Shown here one piece after another: positions 8,908 through 17,467 of a stretch of 64,000 bases of DNA; position 1 is the stretch's first letter, and every line of letters starts with the position of its first letter. A model generated the notes under the pieces. The model worked only from the letters and a program-made list of their open reading frames with translations, searched no databases and was not told where the DNA came from. Both the position numbers and the translations under genes were made by a program. The stretch comes from Crossiella sp. S99.2 (lineage in GTDB: Bacteria; Actinomycetota; Actinomycetes; Mycobacteriales; Pseudonocardiaceae): positions 159,195-223,194 of the forward strand of contig NZ_JALMDK010000018.1 of NCBI RefSeq assembly GCF_023094165.1, given 5' to 3'.

Positions 8908-10656
8908 GTGCGCGCCGGGGAGCTGACACCGCGACTGGTGGTCGACGGCATCGCCGACGGCCCCGCACCACCGACCGGGTTCGCGGACACCGAGGAGACC
9001 TATGACCTGGTGGTGGCCGGGGCCGGGATCGCCGGTCTCGCGGCCGCCTACTTCTGGTTACGCGATATCCAGCCCGGAGCCCGGATCCTGTTGCTGGACC
9101 CGGCTTCCCAACTCGGCGGGCATGCCACCCGGCATGAGTACACTGTGGACGGTCACCGGCTGCTCGCCACCGGCGGTTCGCAAGCGCTCACCCGACCTAG
9201 CACCTACCCGGCCAGCGCCCGGGAGCTGTTGCGCGAACTGGGCATAAACACCGACCGCTTCCACGAAGCCTGTGATCCCAGGCACTACCGCCGGCACGGC
9301 GCGGGTGGCCTCGGCGTGTTCTTCCACCGCGAGCACTGGGAGCACGACCACCTCGCGGTGCTGCCACCCGGTACCAAGTGGACAGACGCCCTGGCTACCG
9401 CACCCATGCCGCCGGAAGCACGCCGCCAGCTCGGCGAACTCCTGGACCGCTGCCCGGACTGGCTCAGCGGCCGGGACCGCGCGGCCAAACTCGCCGCCCT
9501 GCGGGTCCGCACCTGCGCCCAGGTGCTCACCGACTTCGCCGACCTGCACCCTGCCGTGCACCAGTTCCTCTTACGTGCCACCGCCGTCGACTCCGGCCTG
9601 AACTTCGACCAGCATCCCGCCCTGGACGCCGCGCTGATCGGCTTCCCCGGCCTGTCCGGCCTGCGCATCGGCTACGACGGCGACCCCTGGCCCGGCTTGA
9701 GCAAGACCGGCAGGCAGTTCTGGTACAGCGAGGAAGCCCCGATCTACCGCTTCCCGGACGGCAACGCCACCATCGCCCGTGCACTGGCCCGCGCCCTGAT
9801 CCCCACGCTGGCCCCGGCGGGCACCGTCGACGACCTGCTCTCAGCCACCCTGGATCTGTCTCAATTGGACAGTCCACAGCAGAATGTCCGGATCCGCTTG
9901 CACAGCAAGGTGGTCGAGGTCCGCAACACCCGCTCGGCGGTCTCTTTGGCACACACCGCGCACGGCGGCCACCACCGGGTCACCGCCAGGGCCGTGATCC
10001 TGGCCTCCTGGACCGCCGGCCTGCCCGCCATCGTGCCGGAGCTGTCCACCGCACAACGCTCCGCCGCGGCCGCCACCGGCCGCTACCCCCTGGCCTATGC
10101 CAACCTCGCCCTGCGCGACTGGAAACCCTGGCAGCGCCTGGGCATCAACCGCCTCACCCTGCCCTCGGGCCACTGGCAGCGCGGCGCCCTGGAATTCCCG
10201 GTCCACATTGGCGACCACCACCCCAGCCCCGACCCGGAACACCCGGTGCTGGCCAACTTCTTCGGCTGCTTCACCAACCCCGGCGTGCCCCCAGCGGTCG
10301 GCGCCGCCCAGGGCCGCCACTGGCTGATCAACCACGGCCCCGCCGAACTGGAAACCAGCCTGCTCGACACCCTGACCCGCATCCTCGGCCCAGCCGGATT
10401 CAACCCGGACCGCGATATCGCCGCCCTGACCGTCAACACCTGGCCACACGGCTACGCCCGCTACCTGACCCTGCCGCACGACGCCGACCGCTGGCCGGAC
10501 GGCCCGGTCCCCGGCGACCTCCTCGCTCAGGGCGTCGGCCGGATCCGGATCGCGGGCGTGGACGTGGCCAACCACCCGTACCTGGACGGCGCCGTGGACA
10601 CCGCGCACACCGCGGTGCACGAGCTGGCCAGGGTGGCCGGGCCGGGATCACGATGA
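8908..10656 (+). CDS. FAD-dependent amine oxidase-like flavoprotein (spermidine dehydrogenase-like), 582 aa
   Basis: Flavoprotein with an N-terminal Rossmann FAD motif (LVVAGAGIAGLAAAYFWL, residues about 32-50), an acidic strand end in LLLDPASQLGGHA, and a large C-terminal domain ending in the FAD-contact segment RIRIAGVDVANHPYLDGAVDTAH. The layout resembles spermidine dehydrogenase and related amine oxidoreductases. Starts at GTG 8908, four bases after the aminotransferase stop. It carries two TTA codons (9058-9060 and 9571-9573), which is unusual in this DNA and suggests bldA control. Together with the aminotransferase and diiron enzyme it could oxidise an amine or desaturate the chain; the substrate is unknown. 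Confidence 0.85.
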   Translation: MRAGELTPRLVVDGIADGPAPPTGFADTEETYDLVVAGAGIAGLAAAYFWLRDIQPGARILLLDPASQLGGHATRHEYTVDGHRLLATGGSQALTRPSTYPASARELLRELGINTDRFHEACDPRHYRRHGAGGLGVFFHREHWEHDHLAVLPPGTKWTDALATAPMPPEARRQLGELLDRCPDWLSGRDRAAKLAALRVRTCAQVLTDFADLHPAVHQFLLRATAVDSGLNFDQHPALDAALIGFPGLSGLRIGYDGDPWPGLSKTGRQFWYSEEAPIYRFPDGNATIARALARALIPTLAPAGTVDDLLSATLDLSQLDSPQQNVRIRLHSKVVEVRNTRSAVSLAHTAHGGHHRVTARAVILASWTAGLPAIVPELSTAQRSAAAATGRYPLAYANLALRDWKPWQRLGINRLTLPSGHWQRGALEFPVHIGDHHPSPDPEHPVLANFFGCFTNPGVPPAVGAAQGRHWLINHGPAELETSLLDTLTRILGPAGFNPDRDIAALTVNTWPHGYARYLTLPHDADRWPDGPVPGDLLAQGVGRIRIAGVDVANHPYLDGAVDTAHTAVHELARVAGPGSR

Positions 10657-10665
10657 CCCCGGCCC
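10639..10665. terminator. GC-rich hairpin between convergent genes
   Basis: Perfect 8-bp inverted repeat GGGCCGGG (10639-10646) and CCCGGCCC (10658-10665), with the flavoprotein stop codon in the loop. It sits between two convergent genes and could stop transcription from either side; there is no T-run. Confidence 0.45.
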
Positions 10666-10677
10666 GAGCCAGAACCC

Positions 10678-11742
10678 TTACACCCCAAGAACTTCCGCCG
10701 CCATCTGGGTACCCCGAACGCGGGCCTCGATCTTGGCGAAGGCGGTCTCCCGCGAGGTCGAGGTGTCATCGGCGAACGGCGCGAACCCGCAGTCGTCACA
10801 GGTGCCCAGCCGGTCCAGCGGGAGGTACTCGGCCGCCGTCAGCACGCGGTCCCGCACCTGTTCGGGGCTCTCCACCACCGGATCGATCGGATCGATCACG
10901 CCGACGAAGATCCGTTGGTTCGCTCCCGAGTGCTCGCGCACGATCTCCAACACCCGCCGCGGATCCGGCTCGCTGGCCAGTTGCAGGTAGAACGCGCCCG
11001 CGTGCAGCTGGAACAGCTTCGGCAACAGCTCGGCGTAGTCGACGTCCAGGCTGTGCACCGAATCCTGGTCGCCGCCGGGACAGGTGTGCACGCCGATCCG
11101 GGCCCGCTCCTCGACGGAAAACCGGTCCAGCACCTGGTTGTTCAAGGCGATGAAATCGTCCAGCACCCCACCGGAGGGATCCAGTTTGAGCGACAACCGC
11201 CCCTCGGTGAAGTCCAGCTGCACCGAGGCCGCACCCGCGTCCAGGCACTGCCGGATGTCCCGTTCCGCCTCATCGGCCAGTTCCGCCAGGAAGGCCTCCC
11301 GTGGATAGCCGTCGATCCCGTCCGCCGGGTAGAGCAAGCTCAGCGCCGAGGGCGCGATCACCGGCTGCTTCACCGGCAAATCGGTCAGCCCGAGCGCCTT
11401 GTTCAGGTAGGACACCGCGAACGCGCCATACCTGAACGGCCCGGCCGTCAACCGGGGCAGCTGCCGGGTGTGCCCGTCCGCGAACGGAATCACCGCCCCG
11501 TCCGGGGCCAGCGACAGCGCACCCCGCAACGGGTAGGTGGCGAAACTCGGCTTGCCCTGCTCGCCATCGGTCAGCACCGGCGAGCCGGTCTTCGCCAGCC
11601 GTTCCACGGTCTCCGCCAACGCCCGATCCACCAGAACGTCAAGCCCAGCCTGGTCAATCGTCCCCGCTGTCCACGCGGCCAGTCCGTCCTGTAGGTACTT
11701 CGGCCGCGGAATGCTGCCGATCGTCTCGGTGGGAATGGTCAT
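10678..11742 (-). CDS. Cobalamin-independent methionine synthase (MetE C-terminal domain)-like protein, 354 aa
   Basis: Single-domain homologue of the catalytic C-terminal half of MetE: N-terminal TETIGSIPRP, the HTCPGGD block, the SEPDPRRVLEIV segment and C-terminal GTCDDCGFAPF. The family's zinc ligands are His, Glu and Cys; H-x-C and the C-D-D-C motif are present. Stand-alone copies act as methyltransferases with small thiol acceptors or unknown substrates rather than as full methionine synthase. ATG 11742 is chosen over an upstream start because GGAGG lies eight bases before it. It is transcribed leftwards, opposite to its neighbours; a role in methyl supply to the cluster's methyltransferases is only a guess. 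Confidence 0.85.
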   Translation of the reverse strand: MTIPTETIGSIPRPKYLQDGLAAWTAGTIDQAGLDVLVDRALAETVERLAKTGSPVLTDGEQGKPSFATYPLRGALSLAPDGAVIPFADGHTRQLPRLTAGPFRYGAFAVSYLNKALGLTDLPVKQPVIAPSALSLLYPADGIDGYPREAFLAELADEAERDIRQCLDAGAASVQLDFTEGRLSLKLDPSGGVLDDFIALNNQVLDRFSVEERARIGVHTCPGGDQDSVHSLDVDYAELLPKLFQLHAGAFYLQLASEPDPRRVLEIVREHSGANQRIFVGVIDPIDPVVESPEQVRDRVLTAAEYLPLDRLGTCDDCGFAPFADDTSTSRETAFAKIEARVRGTQMAAEVLGV

Positions 11743-11867
11743 GGTCGTCCTCCCGGAAAAGTGAGGCACCGCAACACAAGAAACCTAGCGAGCGCACCGC
11801 GGCTCCGGCTTCGCCCAAGCAGGGCAACAGAAGTACAGAGATCCCTGGCAAACGAAGGGAATCGTCC

Positions 11868-13118
11868 ATGATCACGCCGGGTGCCACCGCGGGGCTGCCG
11901 ACTGTCCCGTGCCGGATCTGTCGCGGCCAGGTCAGTGAATTCCTGAACCTGGGCCAGCATCCGCTCTCCGACGCCTTCCGCCACCCCGAGGACGACACCG
12001 AGGAGTTCTACTACCGCCTCGCGGTGGGACAGTGCGCGGACTGCACCATGACCCAGCTGATGGAGGAAGTGCCCAGGGAACGCATGTTCCACGAGTCCTA
12101 TCCGTACCACTCCTCCGGCTCGGCCGTGATGCGCGCGCACTTCACCAGCCTCGCCCAGCACCTGCTGGACACCGAACTCACCGGCCCCGACCCGTTTGTG
12201 GTCGAACTGGGCTGCAACGACGGCGTCATGCTGCGTACCGTGCACTCGGCGGGCGTCCGGCACCTGGGCTTCGAGCCCTCCGGCGGGGTGGCCGCGCTCG
12301 CCGCCGGTCAGGGCATCCGCGTCCGCGCCGAGTTCTTCGAGGAGGCCACCGCGACCGCCGTTCGCGACACCGACGGCCCCGCCGACGTCATCTACGCCGC
12401 CAACACCATCTGCCATCTCCCCTACCTGGACTCGGTTCTGCGCGGCGTCGACACCCTGCTGGCCGAGCACGGCGTCTTCGTCTTCGAGGACCCGTACCTG
12501 GGCGACATCCTGGCCCGGACCGCCTTCGACCAGATCTACGACGAGCACTTCTACTACTTCACCGCCCGCTCGGTGCACGTCCTGGCCCACCGCTCCGGCC
12601 TGGAACTCGTTGACGTGCAACGCCTCCCGGTGCACGGCGGCGAACTCCGCTACACCCTGGCCCGCCCCGGCCGCCGCCCCGTCACCCCCGCCGTGGCCGA
12701 ACTGCTCGCCGAGGAAGAACATCGCGGCCTGGCCGAACCCGCCACCCTGCACCGGTTCGCGGCCAACGTGTTGCGCACCAAGGAAAACCTGCTCGCCCTG
12801 CTGCACGACCTGCGCGCGCAGGGCCACACCGTGGTCGGCTACGGCGCCACCGCCAAGAGCGCCACGGTCACCAACTTCTGCGGCATCTCAACGGATCTGG
12901 TCGCCTACATCTGCGACACCACCCCGGCCAAACAGGGCCGCCTCTCCCCCGGCGCGCACCTGCCGGTCCGCCCGGCCGCGGCCTTCGCCGAGTACTATCC
13001 GGACTACGCGCTGCTGTTCGCCTGGAACCACGCCGAGGAGATCATGGCCAAGGAACAGGACTTCCACGCGGCCGGCGGCCGCTGGATCCACTACGTCCCC
13101 GAGGTGCGCCTGCGGTGA
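11868..13118 (+). CDS. NDP-sugar C-methyltransferase-like SAM enzyme, 416 aa
   Basis: Three-part methyltransferase of the TylC3/EvaC type. The N-terminal zinc-binding domain is VPCRICRGQVSEFLNLGQHPLSDAF, the central SAM domain carries VVELGCNDGVMLRTV, and the C-terminal domain (Methyltransf_14) contains VVGYGATAKSATVTNFCGI. Relatives methylate C-3 of a 4-keto-2,6-dideoxy NDP-sugar, although some act on other ketone substrates. ATG 11868 has AAGGGA upstream. The stop overlaps the next gene by four bases. No other early deoxysugar genes are visible in the window, so they must lie further left or elsewhere in the genome if the sugar role is right. Confidence 0.85.
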   Translation: MITPGATAGLPTVPCRICRGQVSEFLNLGQHPLSDAFRHPEDDTEEFYYRLAVGQCADCTMTQLMEEVPRERMFHESYPYHSSGSAVMRAHFTSLAQHLLDTELTGPDPFVVELGCNDGVMLRTVHSAGVRHLGFEPSGGVAALAAGQGIRVRAEFFEEATATAVRDTDGPADVIYAANTICHLPYLDSVLRGVDTLLAEHGVFVFEDPYLGDILARTAFDQIYDEHFYYFTARSVHVLAHRSGLELVDVQRLPVHGGELRYTLARPGRRPVTPAVAELLAEEEHRGLAEPATLHRFAANVLRTKENLLALLHDLRAQGHTVVGYGATAKSATVTNFCGISTDLVAYICDTTPAKQGRLSPGAHLPVRPAAAFAEYYPDYALLFAWNHAEEIMAKEQDFHAAGGRWIHYVPEVRLR

Positions 13119-14068
13119 CCGGCCACCGCGCGATCATCTTCGGCGGCACCGGCTTCGTCGGCAGTCACATCGCGGACAACCTGGCCGCGCACGGCTGGAG
13201 GGTCCTCACCACCGCCCGCGGCACCCCGTCCCCGGCCCACCCCTTCCACCCACTGGACCTCGCCGCCACCTCCCCTGCCGAACTGGCCGCGCTCCTGGAC
13301 ACGCACCGCCCCGACCTGGTGGTCAACGCCACCGGCAGCAGCTGGGGCCTGACCGACGACCAGATGTCCACCCGCTGCCTCACCCTGACCCGCCAACTGC
13401 TCGCAGCCCTGGCCCACTCCCAGCGCACGCCCCGGCTGGTGCACCTGGGCTCGGTCCTGGAGTACGGCCCCACGCCACCCGGAACAGCTGTCTCCAGCCA
13501 GGGCCCACCCCCGGAAACCGGCTACGGCACGGCCAAACTCGCCGCCAGCCAGGCCGTGATCGCCGCGCCCAACGCCGTGGTGCTGCGCCTGTCCAACGCC
13601 GTCGGCCCCCGCCTGCCCGAATCCAGCCTGCTGGGCAAGGTCGCCACCACCCTGATCCAGGCCGCGCAACGCCACGAACCAGCCCACCTGTCGCTGTCCC
13701 GCCTCACCGCGCACCGCGACTACCTCGACGTGCGCGACGCCGCCGAAGCCGTGCGTGCCGCGGCCACCGCCGACGTCTCCGGCGAGATCATCGACATCGG
13801 CCGCGGCACCGCCGTCCCGGTCCGGTCCCTGGTGGACCTGCTCATCGAGGTCGCCGGCATCCCGGCGGTGCTGACCGAACACGACAACGGTGACTGGCGG
13901 TCCACAATGGACTGGATCCAGGTGGACCCGTCCCGGGCCGCCGCCCTACTGCACTGGCAACCCCGGCACACCCTGCGCGACTCCATCCGCGCATTCTGGA
14001 CCGCGACCGCTGGGCCCTCACTGACCGCGCTGGGCAGCAACCGTGGCGGTCACCGGGAACGTCCGTAG
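13115..14068 (+). CDS. NAD-dependent epimerase/dehydratase-family ketoreductase, 317 aa
   Basis: Extended SDR with the N-terminal FGGTGFVGSHIADNL nucleotide-binding motif and the catalytic Y-x-x-x-K in GYGTAKLAASQ. It follows the C-methyltransferase with a four-base overlap, as 4-ketoreductases often do in deoxysugar pathways, so reduction of the C-methylated keto sugar is the most likely step. The 3' end overlaps the convergent P450 gene by 51 bases, an unusually long tail overlap; both C-termini look natural (the P450 keeps its full terminal strand). Confidence 0.85.
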   Translation: MTGHRAIIFGGTGFVGSHIADNLAAHGWRVLTTARGTPSPAHPFHPLDLAATSPAELAALLDTHRPDLVVNATGSSWGLTDDQMSTRCLTLTRQLLAALAHSQRTPRLVHLGSVLEYGPTPPGTAVSSQGPPPETGYGTAKLAASQAVIAAPNAVVLRLSNAVGPRLPESSLLGKVATTLIQAAQRHEPAHLSLSRLTAHRDYLDVRDAAEAVRAAATADVSGEIIDIGRGTAVPVRSLVDLLIEVAGIPAVLTEHDNGDWRSTMDWIQVDPSRAAALLHWQPRHTLRDSIRAFWTATAGPSLTALGSNRGGHRERP

Positions 14069-15307
14069 CCCACGGATCGCGCTGGTATCCCGTCGTTCCG
14101 GCGAACCGGCCTGCCGCAACAACGGCAGCCGCTCGGCCAAGGTCCGGAAGACGATCTCACCCTCGATCCGGGCCAGCCGGGCGCCGAGGCAGTAGTGGAT
14201 CCCGCTGGCAAAGGCCAGGTGTTCCGGCCCGGCCTCCCGGGTGATGTCGAACCGCTCCGGCCGCTCGTACGCCTGCGGATCCCGGTTGCCCCCAGCGAGA
14301 ATCGCCACCACGGTCTGCCCCGGCTTGATCGTCTGCCCGGCCAGCCGGACCTCGGTGTGCGCCACCCGCGAGGTGCTCTGCACCGGCGAGTCGTAGCGCA
14401 ACGCCTCCTCCACCGCGGCCGCCGCCAGCTCCGGCTTCGCCCGCAACTGCGCCCACTGCTCCGGATGCGCCAGCAGCGCCCGCATCCCGTTGCCGATCAG
14501 GTTTACCGTGGTCTCAAACCCGGCCACCAGCAACAACAACGCGGTGCCGTGCAACTCCCGCGCGGTCATCTTCTCCTCACCCACGGCAGTCGCCAGCGTG
14601 CTGATCACATCGTCACCCGGCTCCACCGCACGTTCCCGCAACAGCCGGTCGAACAACGCCACCAGATGCTCGGTGACCGCGGTGACCTCCCTGGCCTGCC
14701 GCATCGAACTGACCCCGTTGAACCCCTCGATGATCACCTCCCCGTACTCGGCGAAGGCCCCCCGCTCGGCGTCCGGGATGCCCAGCAGATCGCTGATCAC
14801 CGTGATCGGCAGCGGCGTGCCCAAGTCCTGCACGAGGTCGAAGGTCTCCCGCCCGGTCACCTTGTCCAGCAACGAGTCCACGATCGCCTGCACCCGGGGC
14901 CGGTACGCCTCCAGCCGCTTGGGATTGAACGCGGGCATGGCCAGGCGGCGCAACCGGGTGTGGTCCGGCGGATCCAGCTCCACGAACCCCGCCGGCGGCG
15001 CGGGCACCGGCGCCCCCAGTAAGCCGTCCTGCACACGCCCGTCCACCGTCCGCACCCCAAACCGCCGATCCCGCAACACCTGGTTGCACAGCGCGAACGA
15101 GCTGGTGGCCCAGGTGCCGCTGAGCCCCCGGTAGAGCGGCCCGCGCTGCCGGATCTGTTCGTACAGCGGATACGGATTGTCCCGCCACCGCGGATGTTCC
15201 AGCTGCACAACCAGATCACCCAGCTCGCTGAGCAGCCAGGTCGCGGCCCGCCCCGCCCGCAACTGCGACCGGAGCCAAAGCGAGGCGACTGCGCTTGAGT
15301 TGTTCAT
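14018..15307 (-). CDS. Cytochrome P450 (bacterial CYP107-like), 429 aa
   Basis: Soluble class I P450. Haem loop FASGIHYCLGARLAR has C373 as thiolate ligand; the oxygen-binding helix carries LLVAGFETTVN; the ExxR is in VEEALRYDSP. Normal length. ATG 15307 has a GAGAGGGAA Shine-Dalgarno. It is divergent from a TetR regulator, with two operator-like palindromes between them, so the TetR protein probably controls it. Likely a tailoring hydroxylase of this region, but no substrate can be assigned. Confidence 0.92.
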   Translation of the reverse strand: MNNSSAVASLWLRSQLRAGRAATWLLSELGDLVVQLEHPRWRDNPYPLYEQIRQRGPLYRGLSGTWATSSFALCNQVLRDRRFGVRTVDGRVQDGLLGAPVPAPPAGFVELDPPDHTRLRRLAMPAFNPKRLEAYRPRVQAIVDSLLDKVTGRETFDLVQDLGTPLPITVISDLLGIPDAERGAFAEYGEVIIEGFNGVSSMRQAREVTAVTEHLVALFDRLLRERAVEPGDDVISTLATAVGEEKMTARELHGTALLLLVAGFETTVNLIGNGMRALLAHPEQWAQLRAKPELAAAAVEEALRYDSPVQSTSRVAHTEVRLAGQTIKPGQTVVAILAGGNRDPQAYERPERFDITREAGPEHLAFASGIHYCLGARLARIEGEIVFRTLAERLPLLRQAGSPERRDTSAIRGLRTFPVTATVAAQRGQ

Positions 15308-15391
15308 CGATTCCCTCTCATCCTGAACGGCTACCGCTACCTTGTTGGCAGGCCCCCATGCCGCGACCGCGTCGCCGCGGCCTCGACAGAG

Positions 15392-15409
15392 TGGGACACC
15401 AATGTCCCA
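15392..15409. promoter_or_regulatory. Operator-like palindrome 1 in the P450/TetR divergent promoter
   Basis: TGGGACA-CCAA-TGTCCCA is a perfect 7-4-7 inverted repeat, located between the divergently transcribed P450 and TetR genes and thus the best candidate TetR binding site. Confidence 0.65.
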
Positions 15410-15412
15410 TTC

Positions 15413-15430
15413 TGGGACCCTATTGCCCCA
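15413..15430. promoter_or_regulatory. Operator-like palindrome 2, imperfect copy
   Basis: TGGGACC-CTAT-TGCCCCA has the same 7-4-7 layout as site 1, with two mismatched pairs. Its centre is 21 bp from the centre of site 1, which puts both on the same face of the helix. Confidence 0.5.
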
Positions 15431-15483
15431 TTACAAGACATAGCTGCGTTCGTCATGGCACAACTTAGTACTACAATGGCACC

Positions 15484-16056
15484 ATGACGAGCGACACTCG
15501 GGAGTCGAACACGCCGAGCCGGACGCGCGCGGCGATCCTGGACGCGGCCATCACCGTGCTGGCCCAGCGATCCGCCGCCTCCCTGGCCGAGATCGCCGAC
15601 GCCGCCGAAGTCGGGCGCAGCACCCTGCAGCGGCACTTCCCGGAACGCTCCGACCTGATGGCCGCGATCTTCCAGCTTGCGGTGCACCGGGTGCGTGCCG
15701 CACTGGCCGGGGCAGCCCTGACCGAGGGCACTGCCGCACAGGCGTTGCGCCGCGCGGTGCACGCCTACCTCGAACTGCCCCCCGAACTGATCCGGGTGTG
15801 CGACGAAGCCGAGCAACGCGGCGAGGCCGACTGGCTGGACGCGGCCTTCGCCGAGGTCGAACAGCCGATGCTCGCGTTGCTCGCCCGCGCCCGCGCCGAG
15901 GGCCTGCTGGACTCCTCGCTCAGCCCAGAGTGGGTGTACAAGGCGTTGTGGTGGAATCTGCTCGCCGGGTTCGAGGCCGTCGGCGAGGGGCTGATGGACA
16001 AAGAGCAGGCCGCGGAGTCGGTCATCCGGCAGCTGGAGCGGGGTTTGCCCGAGTAG
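15484..16056 (+). CDS. TetR-family transcriptional regulator, 190 aa
   Basis: N-terminal TetR helix-turn-helix: TRAAILDAAITVLAQ, then SLAEIADAAEVGRSTLQRHFPERSDL, with a divergent C-terminal ligand domain. Probably autoregulates and represses the divergent P450 through the two palindromes at 15392-15430. The following DinB gene starts 21 bases after its stop and is likely co-transcribed. Confidence 0.92.
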   Translation: MTSDTRESNTPSRTRAAILDAAITVLAQRSAASLAEIADAAEVGRSTLQRHFPERSDLMAAIFQLAVHRVRAALAGAALTEGTAAQALRRAVHAYLELPPELIRVCDEAEQRGEADWLDAAFAEVEQPMLALLARARAEGLLDSSLSPEWVYKALWWNLLAGFEAVGEGLMDKEQAAESVIRQLERGLPE

Positions 16057-16077
16057 TGGGACGGACAGGAGACGCTG

Positions 16078-16557
16078 ATGGGTTCGTTCGATGTGCCGCT
16101 GGAGGATGAACGCACCCAGCTCGAAGCGTTCATCGAGGACTACCGCAGTGCCATTGAGGCGACGCTCGACGACCTCACCGAGGAACAGGCCCGCCGCAGG
16201 CTCGTCCCGTCGGCGACCACCTTGCTCGGGCTGCTCAAGCACGTCACGTGGATGCAGCGGGTGTGGTTCGAGGAGTGCGTCGGCGGCACCTCCCGCCGGG
16301 ACCTCGGCCTGGTGCGGAGTCCGGAGGAATCCTTCCAGCTCACCGAGGACGACACCATCGCCTCGGTCACGGCAGCCCACCGGGCGGCCTGCGCCACCGC
16401 CCGGACAACGGTCGCGGACCTGCCACTGGACACCGTCGCGACCGGCCATCGGACCGGACCGCGCACACTGCACTGGGTGTACCTGCAAGTACTGCGGGAG
16501 CTGGCCCACCATTGCGGCCACGCCGACATCCTGCGCGAACAACTACTCGCCACCTGA
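16078..16557 (+). CDS. DinB/DUF664-family putative thiol-dependent enzyme, 159 aa
   Basis: Four-helix DinB superfamily protein. The metal-binding histidines are visible in LLKHVTWMQRVWFEE and in LRELAHHCGHADILREQL, the latter being the family's typical C-terminal HHxGHxDxLRE block. In Actinobacteria relatives act as mycothiol- or bacillithiol-dependent transferases in detoxification. ATG 16078 with GGACAGGAG upstream. Likely co-expressed with the TetR regulator and perhaps a resistance or detoxification factor. Confidence 0.85.
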   Translation: MGSFDVPLEDERTQLEAFIEDYRSAIEATLDDLTEEQARRRLVPSATTLLGLLKHVTWMQRVWFEECVGGTSRRDLGLVRSPEESFQLTEDDTIASVTAAHRAACATARTTVADLPLDTVATGHRTGPRTLHWVYLQVLRELAHHCGHADILREQLLAT

Positions 16558-16639
16558 GCCCGTACCCAGATCCAATTCGGTTGTGCCTGGCGGTCCGCTG
16601 ACCGATCCTGGAGCGTTCCGTCCAAGGTGGACAGACGAA

Positions 16640-17293
16640 GTGGACCGGATGGACGACCCGATGAGAACACCGATCTCCGTGCACCACGCGCGCCTGGACG
16701 GGCGGGACTGGCGGGTGATCCGGCCGGCCGGTTGGTTCGCGCACGCCGGCTTGTGGGATGAGGACTGGTGGCTGCGACTGCGCGTCGACCGCGGCTCGGC
16801 CCACCGGCTCGGGGTGCTGTGGCTACTGGCGGCCCGCTCCCGGCACACGATCATCCACGTACCGCTGCGCACCGGCGACCACCCGGTCAGGACCGATCCG
16901 CAGGGCAGGCGGATGGATCTCGTGCTGTCCCAGCACAGCCTGCAGTTGCGTGCCGCGCGCTGGCCCCGGCTGCGCGCCGCGCTGGACAAGGGCAAACCGG
17001 AGACAGCGCAGCTACCCGAGAGTGACCTGCCAGATCCGGCCGAGATCGGCTACGGGGCGCGACATCACCGGGAAAATCGCGATCTATTGAACGAGCAGGT
17101 GCACGCCGACACCGTGTTCCTGGCGGGCAGCGCGCCGGTCTTCCGACAGACCGCCTCCCGGTTCTTCGACCTCGCCCAGCTCACCCCGGAACCGGACGCC
17201 CACGTGTGTACTGAATTCCACTCGGGCGACGGCGTGCTGGGCAACGCGCGGGAGATCCACGTCGAGTACCACGCCGACTGGGCCCGGTCCTGA
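16640..17293 (+). CDS. Hypothetical protein, about 217 aa
   Basis: I do not recognise a family. The protein is soluble, rich in arginine, histidine and tryptophan, with distinctive segments DEDWWLRLRVDRGSAHRLGVLW and FLAGSAPVFRQTASRFFDLAQL. The start is uncertain: GTG 16640 has AAGGTGG nine bases upstream; ATG 16649 and ATG 16661 are alternatives. Codon third positions are GC-rich through the frame, and the frame is open far upstream only because it overlaps the DinB gene out of frame. Confidence 0.6.
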   Translation: MDRMDDPMRTPISVHHARLDGRDWRVIRPAGWFAHAGLWDEDWWLRLRVDRGSAHRLGVLWLLAARSRHTIIHVPLRTGDHPVRTDPQGRRMDLVLSQHSLQLRAARWPRLRAALDKGKPETAQLPESDLPDPAEIGYGARHHRENRDLLNEQVHADTVFLAGSAPVFRQTASRFFDLAQLTPEPDAHVCTEFHSGDGVLGNAREIHVEYHADWARS

Positions 17294-17370
17294 CCCTGCT
17301 CAGAGCGCGGAGACGCCGTATGCAGGCCGAGGATCAGTCGCGGTTGCCGCTCCACTGGAGCCGTGCGCAG

Positions 17371-17439
17371 TCAGTTGGCGGCGAAGCGCTCGATGTCGTC
17401 GAGTGCGTCCTCCGTCCGCCAGTTCAGCCTGGTCGGCAT
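17371..17439 (-). pseudogene. 22-codon open frame that looks like a leftover gene 3' end
   Basis: Reads MPTRLNWRTEDALDDIERFA and ends in AN, with nearly every codon ending in G or C. It lies 28 bases downstream of the A-PCP gene in the same direction and has GAGCAGG before its ATG. It may be a tiny gene or the surviving C-terminus of a deleted one. The rest of 17294-17467 holds nothing else I can support. Confidence 0.3.
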
Positions 17440-17467
17440 CCTGCTCGGGCAGGCCAACGGTCCCTGG

